Part shown: positions 9,878 through 21,809 of the stretch, in pieces
Layout of the letters: every line of letters begins with the position of its first letter
How positions within the stretch are numbered: the stretch's first letter is position 1
NCBI GenBank assembly: GCA_016709495.1
Contig: JADJMS010000005.1
Location: forward strand, 83,836-147,835
Reading direction: 5' to 3'
DNA: 64,000 nt
From: Candidatus Dechloromonas phosphorivorans
GTDB lineage: Bacteria > Pseudomonadota > Gammaproteobacteria > Burkholderiales > Rhodocyclaceae
The notes under the pieces: generated by a model
Told to the model about the DNA's origin: nothing
Databases searched by the model: none
What the model saw: the letters and a program-made list of their open reading frames with translations, nothing else
Translations under genes and position numbers: made by a program

Positions 9878-10687
9878 CTACCGTGCTTTTGCCAAGGCAT
9901 AAACAGTCTTGCCCATTGACTTGAACAAGTCGGCAGCATGCAGGAAGCTTTCGGAATGCCCAGCCAGCATCAATCCATCCGGTTGCATCATCGGCGCAAA
10001 GCGCGACAGAATTTTGTACTGCGTCGGCTTGTCGAAATAAATCATGACATTGCGGCAAAAAATTATATCGAGCGGGCCACGTACTGGCCAATTCGGTTCC
10101 AGCAGGTTAACCCGTTGGAACTCGATCAACCGCTTTAACTCCGGGCGCACCGCGACGTAACCCTCCTGGGCACCAGACCCTTTCAGGAAAAAACGCTTGA
10201 GCCGATCAGCTGACATTTTTTCGACACGCTCGATGGGGTAAACCCCCTTTTGCGCAGTCGCCAGGACATTGGTGTCCAGGTCGGACGCAAAGATAGAAAC
10301 GTGCGATGCATTTGCACCAAAGGTTTCGAGCACCGTAATGGCAATCGAATACGGCTCTTCGCCGGTCGACGCCGCCGAACACCAGATTCGTATCGGACGT
10401 TTGGTGCCCAGCTTCAGCAAATGATCGGCAAAAATCGGAAAGTGGTGCGGTTCACGGAAAAAAGAGGTCAGATTTGTCGTCAGTGAATTGACGAACCGCT
10501 CCCACTCATCCGCCCCCCCCTTTTCGAGCAAATCGAGGTATTCACCAAAGGTATTTTTCCCCGTTGCTCGCAAACGTCTGGCCAGTCGAGAATAAACCAT
10601 ATCCTGCTTGACCGGCGAAAGCGAAATGCCGGCATGCTGGTAAATCAGCTTGCGTACACGCTCAAAATCAGCACTTGAAAAACTGAA
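9878..10687 (-). CDS. cheR: Chemoreceptor methyltransferase CheR (5' end lost at a junction)
   Basis: CheR methylates chemoreceptor glutamates using S-adenosylmethionine. Recognisable CheR sequence starts at about 10687 (FSFSSADFERVRKLIYQ) and runs to the stop at 9878. It includes the SAM-binding region (IRIWCSAASTGEEPYS) and DIIFCRNVMIYFD. No start codon precedes the conserved N-terminal helices in this frame; the first in-frame ATG gives only 240 residues and would cut into the N-terminal domain. The frame overlaps the end of the upstream chemoreceptor, which itself lacks its normal tail. I therefore read this as a deletion or assembly collapse joining the two genes. The residues seen otherwise match the family well. 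Confidence 0.88.
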   Translation of the reverse strand, partial: FSFSSADFERVRKLIYQHAGISLSPVKQDMVYSRLARRLRATGKNTFGEYLDLLEKGGADEWERFVNSLTTNLTSFFREPHHFPIFADHLLKLGTKRPIRIWCSAASTGEEPYSIAITVLETFGANASHVSIFASDLDTNVLATAQKGVYPIERVEKMSADRLKRFFLKGSGAQEGYVAVRPELKRLIEFQRVNLLEPNWPVRGPLDIIFCRNVMIYFDKPTQYKILSRFAPMMQPDGLMLAGHSESFLHAADLFKSMGKTVYALAKAR

Positions 10688-13393
10688 TGGGTGCGGACAG
10701 ACGCTTGGTTACGCCCCCCGCAGCCACCTTGAAAATTGAAACTGCCTGCGCCAGATTATGCGCTTGTTCTTCGAGACTTTCTGCTGCCGCCGCCGCTTGT
10801 TCGACCAAGGCGGCATTTTGCTGCGTTACTTCATCCATCTGGGTGACAGCAAGGCTTACCTGCTCAATGCCGGCGCTCTGCTCGCGGCTCGCTTCAGAAA
10901 TATCCCCCATGATCTTGGCGACCTGCTTGATGCTGTGAACAATATCTTCCATCGTCCGCCCCGCCTGATCTACCTGACGGTTACCAGCCTCGACCTTATC
11001 CACCGAATCAGAGATCAAGCCTTTGATCTCCTTCGCGGCATCCGCGCTACGCTTGGCCAGATTGCGTACCTCGGTTGCCACCACGGCAAAGCCACGACCC
11101 TGCTCACCGGCACGCGCCGCTTCGACAGCGGCATTCAAGGCCAGTATATTGGTCTGGAAGGCAATGCCATCGATGACCCCGATAATGTCGGCAATCCGAC
11201 TACTCGATTGCTGAATCGCAGTCATCGTATCCACCACCTGCGCCACCATTTCGCCACCCTTGATCGCTACGAGCTGGGCATTGCCAGCCAGTTCATTGGC
11301 TTGACGTGCGTTATCGGCATTGTGTTTAACCGTGCTGGTCAGTTGTTCCATGCTGGAGGCGGTTTCTTCCAGACTGCTGGCTTGCTCTTCAGTGCGGCTC
11401 GACAAATCCTGATTGCCGGAAGCAATCTCCTTGGCAGCAGTATTGATCGCATCGGTCGCCTCGCGGATCTGGCCGATAATCTCGCGCAAACGGGTAACCG
11501 TCTGATTCGCATCATCCTTGAGCTGGCCGAAGGTGCCTTCGTAATCTGCTGTAATGCCTTTGGTCAAATCACCATCGGCCATCGCCGACAGCACATTGAC
11601 CACATCATTAAGGCCAACCTCACTGGTCTGCATCAGCGTATTGAGATCATTGGCCAAACGTAAAAAGAAGCCATTTTTACCGTCGACCGCAACACGTTGC
11701 GTAAAGTCGCCACGCGCAGCACCACCGACGATTTCGGCGACTTCGTTTTCAACACGCACCTCTTCGGTACGATCTACCCACTGACTGGCTCGTCCCAAAT
11801 AGTGCCCAGCGGCATCGCGTACGGGGGTCGCCGTCACTTGCAAGATGCGCCCACACATTGCGACATCGAGTGTTCGCGGCGCACTCAGCTCGACCCGATA
11901 AGCCGCCTTGACCGACTCATCATCAAAAAAATCAACCAGTGAAAAGCTGAACATGCTGGCCACTGAAAAGCCGGGGACGCGCCTCGACATATCCGCTTCC
12001 ATTGAAGACCAGAGTGCCCGCCCGGAATCATTCATGTAGATCAGCGCATCACTTTCATTGGTGATCGTCATCGGCGTCCCGGAACCGTCAAGCGCCATCT
12101 TGATGCGTGTCATTTCAGCCGCCGTGCGACGTCTTCACTGAGATCAAACCCGGATTTGATCAACATCGTACGAGCGGAATCGGCAATCGCCATCAACTCA
12201 TCGTGCCGTTCAAAATTGAGCTGAACGTCCATCCGCCCCTCTGACAACAATTTAAAAAATTCAGCCGCATCGCTAATTGGGCGACGAATACCACGCACCA
12301 ACCCAACGGCAAGAAATACGCCTAACAAGCAAATACCGGCGAGCAACAGGCTGAATTTAAGCTTGAAAGCGTCAGCGTCGACCGCCGCGTGCCCAACTTG
12401 AGTTTTGGCCTCACTGAGCTGCAACGCGACCAGTTCGCTCAGTTTGTCCGAGATCGGATCAATGGCCGGATAGAGATCCTTAGTCGCAAAAACGGTAAGC
12501 GCCTCTTTATCCTTGCCGCGCAGAATATCCTTGAGCTGGACAGTCGCTGCGTCACCCGCTTTCATCAGGATACCGACCTCAGCAACCAGTTTCTTTTCCT
12601 CATCGGTCAGATAAGTCGAGGTGTAATCCCTCCAGCGCCCGGCAATGACACCTTGCGCTTGCTCGACTTTGCCCAAGGCAGAGTCAAAAGTCTCCGCCCC
12701 GTCACGTGTCTTGTGTGAAAGATCGACAATCGATACCGCGTAAGCATCCGCAACCTCCTTGAGTTGCTGAAGCGGCACCACGCGGTCGGCATAGACCGTC
12801 TGTAACCGGCCGTCACTTTCACCCACTGTCATCATGCCCAAACCGCCGACCAACAACATGCCTGCTGTCAGCAAGCCACAGATGGCAAAAATCCGCTGGC
12901 CAATCGTGCGATTCTTGAGCCATCCCGCCAGACTGAAACCCGACTTGACCACCGCACCATCAACGATAGCCAGACCAGCCGCGCGCCCTTCACGGAACAT
13001 CCGGTAGGCGCTATCAGCCGTCTCAATTTGTTCACGGGTCGGGGCAGTACGGACAGACATGTAGCCGGCAACAACAGCGTTCTGATAGATTGGCGTAGCG
13101 TTCGCCACAACCCAGTAATAGTCACCATTTTTACAACGATTTTTGACCAAGCCAGTCCAGGGCCGACCTGCCTTTAGGGTATTCCACAGATCAGCAAAAG
13201 CCTCGGGCGGCATGTCAGGATGGCGGACAATATTGTGCGGCTGCCCGAGCAATTCGCTTTCCGTAAAGCCGCTGATGTCAAGAAAGCTTCGATTGATATA
13301 GGTAATCTGGCCCTTCAAATCAGTCGTCGAGACTATGCTTTCCCCCGCACCAAGCAAGACTTCCTTTTGCGTAACCGGTAAATTGGTTTTCAT
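10668..13393 (-). CDS. Aer-like chemoreceptor with N-terminal PAS (MCP 1; frameshifted, tail missing)
   Basis: A transmembrane chemoreceptor of the aerotaxis type. The upstream piece (13393-12110) has an Aer-type PAS domain with LGQPHNIVRHPDMP and KNRCKNGDYYWV, the region that binds FAD in Aer. Two membrane helices around a helical-bundle sensor and a HAMP domain follow. The downstream piece (12113-10668) has a second PAS-like domain and the methyl-accepting hairpin, with the tip IDGIAFQTNILALNAAVEAA. The pieces meet with a four-base overlap. Comparison with MCP 2 shows they are one protein, and one extra A at 12113-12115 reconnects them. The normal C-terminal linker and pentapeptide are absent where the gene runs into cheR. 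Confidence 0.88.
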
Positions 13394-13426
13394 CCCATCG
13401 TCCCTTTCAATCGCACTTCTCGGCGC

Positions 13427-16253
13427 TTAGAACTCGTGCCACTCATCATCCAGCGAAGCCTGCAATTGCGCCGGTTTCGGCTTGCGCCCGGCGGACTGCG
13501 GTGAAGCCTGCACAGACTCGCGCGCCGGGGCGGCAAGCCGCTGCTGGTGGCCGCCACGTTCGGCAACCTTGAATACGGAAACCGACTCGGCGAGGTGATT
13601 AGCCTGCTCTTCCAGACTTTCGGCCGCAGCCGCAGCCTCTTCGACTAGAGCCGCATTTTGCTGTGTCACTTCGTCCATCTGGCTAACCGCCAGACTGACC
13701 TGTTCAATGCCGGCGCTTTGCTCACGACTGGCTTCAGAAATATCCGTAACAATCTTGGCGACGCGCTTGATGCTGCCGACGACCTCCTCCATCGTCCGCC
13801 CGGCCTGATCGACCAAACGATTGCCCGCCTCTACACGATCAACCGAATCCGAAATCAGTCCCTTGATTTCCTTGGCCGCGTCAGCACTGCGCTTGGCCAG
13901 ATTGCGCACCTCGGTCGCCACCACGGCAAAGCCACGGCCCTGCTCACCCGCGCGAGCGGCCTCAACTGCTGCATTCAGCGCCAGGATATTGGTCTGGAAG
14001 GCAATGCCGTCAATCACGCCAATAATGTCCGCAATCTTGCTGCTTGCCTGATGGATGGAACTCATGGTGTGCACCACCTGGCCAACCACTTCCCCTCCCT
14101 TTTCAGCGACACTCTGCGCGCTACCCGCCAATTCATTAGCCTGTTTCGCATTCTCGGCATTCTGACGCACGGTGGCCGTCAGCTCCTCCATGCTGGAAGC
14201 GGTTTCCTCCAGGCTACTCGCCTGTTCTTCGGTGCGGCTCGAAAGATCGACGTTGCCCGCAGCAATTTCCTTGGCTGCGGTATTGATCGTTTCAGCTGAC
14301 TGTTGAATATCGCCAACCAGTTCGCGCAGTTTGGTCACGGTTTCATTGGCGTCGTCACGTAAACGACCAAACGTACCCTGATAATCGGAGCTGACTGTTT
14401 GCGTCAGATCCCCGGCAGCCACCTTGGAAAGCAAATCAGCAATTTCGCCAATCGCCGAGCCGCTGGTTTCAACCAGACTATTGATGCCGGTACCCAGCTC
14501 TTTGTAAAAGCCTTCCAGTACCGATGTATCCAGTCGCGCCGCCAGATTGCCGGCGGATGCCTGGCTAATCAACGCAGCGACTGAACGTTGCGCATTGATT
14601 TCGGCAGTTCGGTCTATCCATTCGCCCACGGTACCAAGTCGTTGATTGCGATCATTGATGATCGGGTTGGTTACCACATTGAAGATGCGTCCACCAATTT
14701 CCATTTCGACTTGCCGTGTAGCCTGCAACTCACGCAAGGTTTTCAATGCGGCGGCAGGATCAGCATAGAAATCGCCGATGCTGCTGCCGACAAACGTATC
14801 CACCGAGAAACCAGGCTGACGCTCGCGCATACCAGGTTCAATCTGGCGCAAGGTGGTCAGCAATCCCTTGTTGGCGTAGATGACCTTCCCATCATCATCT
14901 GCAATACGCAGATTGGAAGAGCTCGCATCCAGCGCAATACGAATACGCAAATTGTCGTTGGCCACCCGATTTGCTTCAGCCACGTTGAAGCCCTGCTGAA
15001 TTTGCATGGATTGCAGACCTTGCAACACCTTGCCCATTTCGTCATTACGGGCAATTTGAACATTGCGGGTGAAATCACCATTCGCCAAAGACTCAAAGGT
15101 AGCGATAATGTCGTTGATTGGGCGGGTAATCGAACGAATAATTGCCGTTGCAATATAAATACCTGCCGCCAGTGCCAATACAACAATCAGAATTGTCCAC
15201 AGCCGAATACTTGCGAAGCGTTTTTCACTTTCATCAAGCTCCTGAATTGCACGGTCCCCATTGCGTTTGAACAAGCCATCAGCATGCTTTGCTGCTTCGG
15301 CATACGCAGGATTAATCACCTTTAACAAAACTGCATTGGCATCGTCAAACCGACTCTCGGCAATCGCCTTCTTGGCGACCAACAAGCCTTCACCAACGTA
15401 GCGCTTGCGAGCTTCAACATAGGCATCTGCCTGTTTTTGATGATCCTCCGAGCGAATTGCTTTTTTATACGCATCCCACTGCGCACTCACTTCAGCGATA
15501 TTGACCTCAATCTGCTTGAGATGCACATCGACCTGATGATCGTGATTTTTGGCGTTAGGGTTACTGGGGTCATGTTGCAAAGCAAGCAAGATCTGCGAGC
15601 GGTTGTCGGCCATCAATTTGCCAATCGACGCCAAGGCCTGAATTGGCTGCAAACGATAGTTATACAGTCGGGAATTTGAGTCATTCGTTTGCCCCATACC
15701 CCAGAGCCCAACTCCGGCAATCAATACCAAGGCCACGAGAAGGGCACCAAAACCCGCCATCAGTTTTGACTTGAGTGCAAGATTGCCAAAAACCCATCTC
15801 CCCCTTGACCACGGCGCCGTGCAATATCCGCAAACCACCGGCTTTCCTTTCGCGGAACAAACGGTAAGCACTTTCGGCGGCATCAACCTGCTGCCGGGTT
15901 GGTTTGCGGCGAACCGACATATAACCAACCACCTGACCGTTTTCGCGCATCGGGGTTGCTGTGGCAAGCACCCAATAATAATCACCATTTTTGCAGCGGT
16001 TTTTGACCAGTCCGGTCCATGGCCTACCATCTTTCAAGTCATGCCACATGTCGGCAAAGGCTTCAACCGGCATGTCCGGGTGGCGCACCAGATTGTGGGG
16101 CTGACCGATCAACTCGAGTTCGGTAAAGCCACTGATGTCAATGAAGTCCTTGTTGATGTATGTGATCTGGCCTTTGAGATCGGTTTTTGAAACGATCAGG
16201 GTGTGTTCGTCCAGTTGGACTTCCACATTGGTCACAGGCAGGTTATTTCGCAT
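13427..16253 (-). CDS. Aer-like chemoreceptor with N-terminal PAS (MCP 2; frameshifted)
   Basis: Paralogue of MCP 1 with the same plan: Aer-type PAS (LIGQPHNLVRHPDMP), membrane-anchored helical-bundle sensor (NLALKSKLMAGFG starts the first helix), HAMP, a second PAS-like region and the methyl-accepting domain with the tip IDGIAFQTNILALNAAV. The PAS part (16253 to about 15790) and the rest are in different frames. Removing one base from the A-run at 15788-15792 joins them. The C-terminus DDEWHEF ends in an xWxxF pentapeptide of the kind that tethers CheR and CheB. It sits 33 bases upstream of MCP 1, and the pair are probably tandem duplicates serving energy or oxygen taxis. Confidence 0.9.
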
Positions 16254-16282
16254 GGGTGTAATCCGTCAGTGTTTGATCGTTA

Positions 16283-18978
16283 TTAGAACTCTGCCCATTC
16301 GTCCTCGTCCGGCGCAGCAAGCGCCGGCAGGGAGCCGGATGAGATCTTTTTTGAACCTGTTGCGGTCAACTGCTTGGGAGGCGCTTTTTTTTCACCGTTA
16401 CGCATACGTTCCAGGAGGCCAATAACGCGCTTTGAACGATTGGAAAACTCGCCAGCAATTTGCTCTCTGGCGCCATCCGAATTACCGGCGACGTGAGTGC
16501 GAATCACATCGGCTGCACAACGGTGAAAGCCGGCATGTTCGCCCTTGAGATCGGTGTATTCAGCATTACCACGTAGCGCGCGGCCATCACCGTGTATCCA
16601 GCAACCTAGAGCGCATTGGTCATCACGACCAACCACCACGGGGTCAAGTGGCTCTCCGCCACCCGCCACGAAATCAAGCAAACGCTGCTTCCACTTGCCA
16701 TGCGCCGAAATTGCGCCGTCAAAATCCAGTCCCGCAATTTGCGATTGACCCTGGACCACCAGCCCACCAGAAAGCCTGAACACCGAAACAGATTGCGAAA
16801 GACTCCGCGCCTGCTCCTCCAGGCTTTCGGCAGCGGCTGCAGCTTGCTCTACCAGTGCGGCATTCTGCTGCGTCATTTCATCCATCTGCGTTACAGCCAA
16901 ACCAACCTGTTCGATACCAGCCGACTGTTCGCGGGTTGCGCTGGAAATATCGTTCATGATCTTGGCGACGCGCTGGATACTTGCGACAACCTCTTCCATC
17001 GTCTGCCCCGCCTGATCAACCAAGCGCCCACCAGCTTGCACCTTGTCAACCGAATCGGAAATCAAGCCTTTGATCTCCCTGGCCGCCGCCGCACTGCGCT
17101 GGGCCAAATTGCGAACTTCCGTCGCAACCACGGCAAAACCACGACCTTGCTCACCAGCACGTGCCGCCTCTACCGCCGCATTAAGCGCCAGAATATTAGT
17201 CTGGAAGGCAATACCGTCAATTACGCTAATAATGTCGGAAATCTTGCTGGAGGACTGATTGATAGCCCCCATGGTTTCCACCACCTGACCCACCACTTGT
17301 CCGCCTTTTCTGCAACCAGCTGCGCACTATTGGCCAGCTCATTCGCCTGACGGGCGTTATCGGCATTCTGTCTGACCGTGCTGGTCAGCTCCTCCATACT
17401 CGATGCAGTTTCTTCAAGGCTGGAAGCCTGCTGCTCAGTCCGGCTGGAAAGATCCTGATTGCCGCTGGCAATCTCCTGTGCCGCCGTATTGATGGCATCG
17501 GTTGCACCCTTGATCGAAAAAATGATCTCCTGCAGATTGTCGACCGTAACATTTGCGTCGTCCTTCAAGCGGCCGAGCATTCCTTGATATTCGGTCTCAA
17601 TCTTGTGGGTTAGATCGCCTTTCGAGAGCCGAGTCAGCATCTCGCCAACCTCGGTAAGCGCCCGACTGTTCACCTCCCGCAGATCTTTGATGCCAGAGGA
17701 AATCTGGCGAAAGAAACCACTCATTTCATCGGCAGCAATACGACGCGAAAAATCACCTGCCGCTGCGGCTGAAATAATGCCGCTCACTTCCTGTTCAATC
17801 GCCACTTCAGCCGTGCGATCAGTCCATTCAACAACCGTACCGAGGCGCTCATTGCGTTCGTTGAGAATCGGGCTCGCAACCAGACGGAAAGTACGGCCGC
17901 CAACGCTAATCTGCGTCGAGTGTATGCCCTTCAGCGCCGCCAGCATATTGCGCTGATGCGCGGTGTTCTTATGGTAAATGTCGAAATTGGAACCAAGAAT
18001 TGTGCTCGCCTTGAAATTGGGCAAATCCTTGCGAATATCGTTTTCGGCGACGCGCATCATTTCCAGCACGGCAGCATTGCAATAGATGATGATGCCATCC
18101 GGATCAGCAACCATCACGCTGTTCGACGTTACATCAAGCGCCACTTTGATGCGCAATGCCTCATTGGCTACCTTGCGTTCGGCCTCGGTACGATTTTTAA
18201 GATCAGCCTGCATCCGACTTAATGCGCTCATTAGATGTGCGGGCTCATCTTGTCCACTGCAATCAATCGTGTTATCGAGATTGCCGGCTGCAACCGCATC
18301 GGCCACCGCCACGGCCTCGTCAAGCGGACCGGTGATCTGGCGCGTCACCCAAAGACCAGCGGGAATCATGATGATGATGGCCAAGCCAATCAGCAGCAGC
18401 ATGGTGGTTTTAACGGCTGACTTGATCTCGCCAATTTCCGTCACATCACGCGCATTATTGCCTTTTTGGAGTTCAACAATTTCACCAATGGCATCAAACC
18501 AGACCTGCATCTTTGGCCGAAAATCATCAAAGAAATGTTTTTCGATTTCCGAACGGTTCCCGGCTTTGATCAAGACGAATAAGCGATTGACCGACTCCTC
18601 TGCCAGCTTTCGCGTGGGAACCAGCTTCTCGTAAATGGCAATACCTTTTGGTGTCTTCAGGGTGCTACCAAGCAGATTCTCCGACTCCATATAGGCTTGC
18701 AAATCAGCGTCAACTTTTTTCTGTTCGCCCATCTGCTTGTCGACATCGCTATAGATCAAAGCGGTACGAACATGCCGACTGATCAGCAAGTTTCGCATGC
18801 GCATGCCAACGGCCAGTTCCGTCTTCTTGATATTGTTATCGGTGATGTGATCGACTTTGTCACCAATCGAATTCAGACTGAACAACGCGATCGCGACGAA
18901 AGCAATCATCAGCGCCAATGCGCCAAATGTCGTCATGATCAGCCGCGTGCCAATCTTGTAGTTTCGTAAATTCAACAT
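16283..18978 (-). CDS. Chemoreceptor with C-terminal zinc-binding CZB domain (MCP 3; frameshifted)
   Basis: The protein starts with a membrane helix, a periplasmic helical-bundle sensor, a second helix and HAMP. A PAS-like domain and the methyl-accepting domain (tip IDGIAFQTNILALNAAV) follow. After the signalling hairpin comes a CZB domain with the expected zinc ligands: AHGKW (His), CALGCW (Cys) and EHAGFH (His). CZB domains bind zinc and in some receptors sense oxidants such as hypochlorite. The protein ends DEDEWAEF, a CheR/CheB-tether-like pentapeptide. The two frames meet near 17304, and one extra G restores VAEKGGQVVGQV. It lies 28 bases downstream of the cheA-cheW block. Confidence 0.9.
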
Positions 18979-19006
18979 GTCACAGTTCCTGAAGAGGGCT
19001 GCAGCT

Positions 19007-19507
19007 TTATTCGCTGGCGGAATCGATTAATTCCATATCGGCACTGGTCATCAGGCGCTCGATATCCGTGACAATCATCATGCGGCTGTCAATCGTCGCC
19101 AGACCGAGGATGTACTTGGTATCGAAGCTGCCGGAAAAGTCAGGCGCCTGCCGAATCTGATTGGAGTTCAAAGAAATCACGTCAGAAACGCTGTCGACCA
19201 CAACACCGATCACCCGGCCAGCCACATTCAGGATGATGACGACAGTGAATGGCGTGTATTCAATCGTGCCGAGCTGGAATTTGATGCGCAAATCGACAAT
19301 CGGCACGATGATGCCGCGCAAATTGATAACCCCTTTAATGAAAAGCGGCGCATTGGCAATCAGTGTCGGCTGTTCGTAACCACGAATCTCTTGCACCTTG
19401 AGGATATCGATGGCGTATTCCTCACTACCCAGCGTAAAAGTCAGGTACTCGTTGGAGACCAGATCTTCGTCGCTCGCGGCGGCGCCGGCGTGTGTCTTCG
19501 CTTCCAT
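19007..19507 (-). CDS. cheW: Chemotaxis coupling protein CheW, in frame with cheA
   Basis: CheW links chemoreceptors to CheA. Residues from about 20 onward read as a full CheW (YLTFTLGSEEYAIDILKVQE, NLRGIIVPIVDLR, GVVVDSVSDV). The ATG at 19507 would be its own start. The reading frame does not stop upstream, however: it continues unbroken from the C-terminal regulatory domain of the second CheA. In the deposited sequence cheA and cheW thus form one fused frame lacking the end of the CheA P5 domain. I keep CheW as a separate entry because the domain is complete and normal in length. Confidence 0.85.
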   Translation of the reverse strand: MEAKTHAGAAASDEDLVSNEYLTFTLGSEEYAIDILKVQEIRGYEQPTLIANAPLFIKGVINLRGIIVPIVDLRIKFQLGTIEYTPFTVVIILNVAGRVIGVVVDSVSDVISLNSNQIRQAPDFSGSFDTKYILGLATIDSRMMIVTDIERLMTSADMELIDSASE

Positions 19508-21719
19508 AATGATCAAGGCATCAACACACAAAGCAGCCTTGGTACCGTCGGCGTCGATCACAATCATGATGCCCTGTGTAAACTTGCGCCACTTCGACTT
19601 GATGCCAAACAATTCGGGGAGCACCAACACAGGTAAATACTCGCCACGCACCTGAATCACGCGGCCCTGATTGGAAAAGGTCTTGATGTCTTCCGGCTCG
19701 GGCTGCAGCGACTCGATGACGTAAGACAGCGGCAAAATGTAGGTTTGGTCGCCCACCGCCACTGACATGCCATCAAGAATCGCCAGGGTCAGCGGCAAAC
19801 GCACCGTAATCCGGGTGCCAACCCCGAGCATCGAGTCAATTTCGACGCGGCCACCCATGCCCTGAATGTTCCGCCGCACCACATCCATACCGACACCACG
19901 ACCGGAAACATCGGTAACCTGCTCAGCGGTCGAGAAACCGGCTTCAAAGATGAGGTGAAATACCTCCTGATCGGTCATCTGGTCAGAAACCGGCAGACCT
20001 TTCTCACGCGCCTTGTCGAGAATCTTCTGGCGCGGCAGGCCGGCACCATCATCACCGACCTCGATCACGATATTGCCACCCTGATGGTAAGCCTTGAGCG
20101 TAATCGTCCCGACCGGACTCTTTCCAGCAGCCACACGCTTTTCAGGTGACTCGATGCCGTGATCGAGGCTGTTGCGAATCAGGTGAGTCAGCGGATCGGC
20201 GATACGCTCAATCAGACTCTTGTCGAGTTCTGTCGTCTCACCTGAGGTTTTCAGTTCAACCTGTTTGCCGAGCTTGCTGGACAAATCGCGAACCACACGC
20301 GGGAAGCGCGAGAAGACAAACGAAATCTGCATCATGCGAATCGACATGACCGATTCCTGCAAATCCCGCGTATTGCGCTCCAACTGCGCCAAACCAACCG
20401 TCAAACGCTCCGGCGCCTTTCCTGCATCTGGGTTGCGGTCTGCAACAGCATAGCCTGCGTAATAACCAATTCACCGACCAGATTGATCAACTGATCAACT
20501 TTTTCAATGCTGACCCGGATCGAATCACCTGCCGCGGTTGCTGCCGCAGCAGAAGCTTGGCAGCGGCGGCGCGGCGGCGCGGTGGCAACCACCGGCGTAG
20601 GAGCTGGCGGGGGCGCCTCTGCCTTGACGACAGGCGCTTCGGCAACGACCGGCGGCAAGGGCGCAAAGAAACCAAAGCCGTCGCCCTCTTCTGCCATTGG
20701 CACCGCATCGGGAGCAGAACTTGGCTCGGCAGCTGGCAACGGGGCGAAAAAACCGTAACCATCGCCCTCCTCAGCCATCGGCACCGCTTCGAGCGCTGCA
20801 ACGAGTTCAGAAGGGAGCGGTTCGAAGAAACCATAACCATCCTCTTCGGTCGGGCTTCCCACCGGTTGCGTGTCGGCCTCATCCTGATCGAAGAAACCGT
20901 AGCCACGAACATTGTCCGGCACACCCGGCGATTCGCCAAAAAAACCGAAGGCCGTTGTGCCGTCGACCGCAACAGAAGTGTCTTCATTGATGCGCCAGGC
21001 ACCGCTATCCGAGACGAAATCGATTTGGTCAGAAAAAACCTCCTGAGCCACATCAGTGACCAGCCGTAGCTCCCAGAAACCTGAACTGCTATCCCCATCC
21101 GGATGAACAATAATCTCCAGCGAACCCATCGTACGCAATTCGTCGAGCAGGTTGGCGACGCCTTCGCCTTTGGCGGAGATTTCAGTCGGCACAAACTGAA
21201 TGTCGTACACCCGCTTGCCGTTATCCGGCAATAGGGGCGTAGCGCAACTTCGTCGCCTGCAATGGGCACCAGTGGCTCGATCGGCTGAGCTGCGGCAGGC
21301 TCAGAGACTCCCGCCGCTACCGCAGGCGCATCATCCGATGATAGCTGGCGCAAGCGTGCGCAAATTGCTTCAACTGCAGTGGGATCAACTTCACCGCGGC
21401 CCTGGTGGCCTTCCAGCATTTCACGCAGGCGGTCGCCACATTCAAGAAAGGCATCAACCATGTCGGCACGCAAACCAAGCTCCTGTTTGCGAATACGATC
21501 CAACAGGTTTTCAAGAATATGCGTGGTTTCGGCCAGATCATTAAAGCCGAAAGTGCCGGCGCTACCCTTGATCGAGTGCGCCGCGCGAAAAATAGCATTA
21601 AGCTGCTCGGCGTCCGGATTATCAATATCCAGCTCCAGCAGAAGCGTTTCCATTGCCGCCAGATGTTCTGCCGATTCCTCGAAGAACACCTGATAGAACT
21701 GAGTCATGTCGATAGCCAT
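19508..21719 (-). CDS. cheA: Second CheA kinase (two frameshifts; P5 domain truncated into cheW)
   Basis: Large CheA with an N-terminal Hpt domain (FRAAHSIKGSAGTFGF), a long linker, a P2-like region, dimerisation helices, HATPase boxes (LIRNSLDHG, DDGAGL, GRGVGMDVV) and the start of a CheW-like P5 domain. The linker holds five copies of a GFF motif, such as GYGFFEPLP and GDGYGFFAPLP. Frames break near 21234 (one C missing) and near 20416 (one G missing); both are homopolymer sites. P5 stops after CVDALI, about 50 residues short of its family end, and runs straight into CheW. The Hpt, ATPase and coupling parts otherwise look functional. The gene is downstream of its own cheY. Confidence 0.88.
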
Positions 21720-21809
21720 GCTACCCCCTTAGCACACTGGTCATTTGTGATGACAAGCGGAAATCGAATGCAACGATCACCAGCACTTTGCTGGCTCGCG
21801 GGTGTTGGC

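Noticed and set aside
12110..12113. Four-base ATGA overlap in MCP 1 as a natural split sensor/signaller pair
   Set aside because: MCP 2 and MCP 3 have the same two parts in one protein, and one added A reconnects MCP 1. A sequence indel is simpler.
21780..21794. Hairpin CCAGCA-CTT-TGCTGG as a terminator between cheY and cheA
   Set aside because: It has no following T-run on the minus strand and a weak stem.
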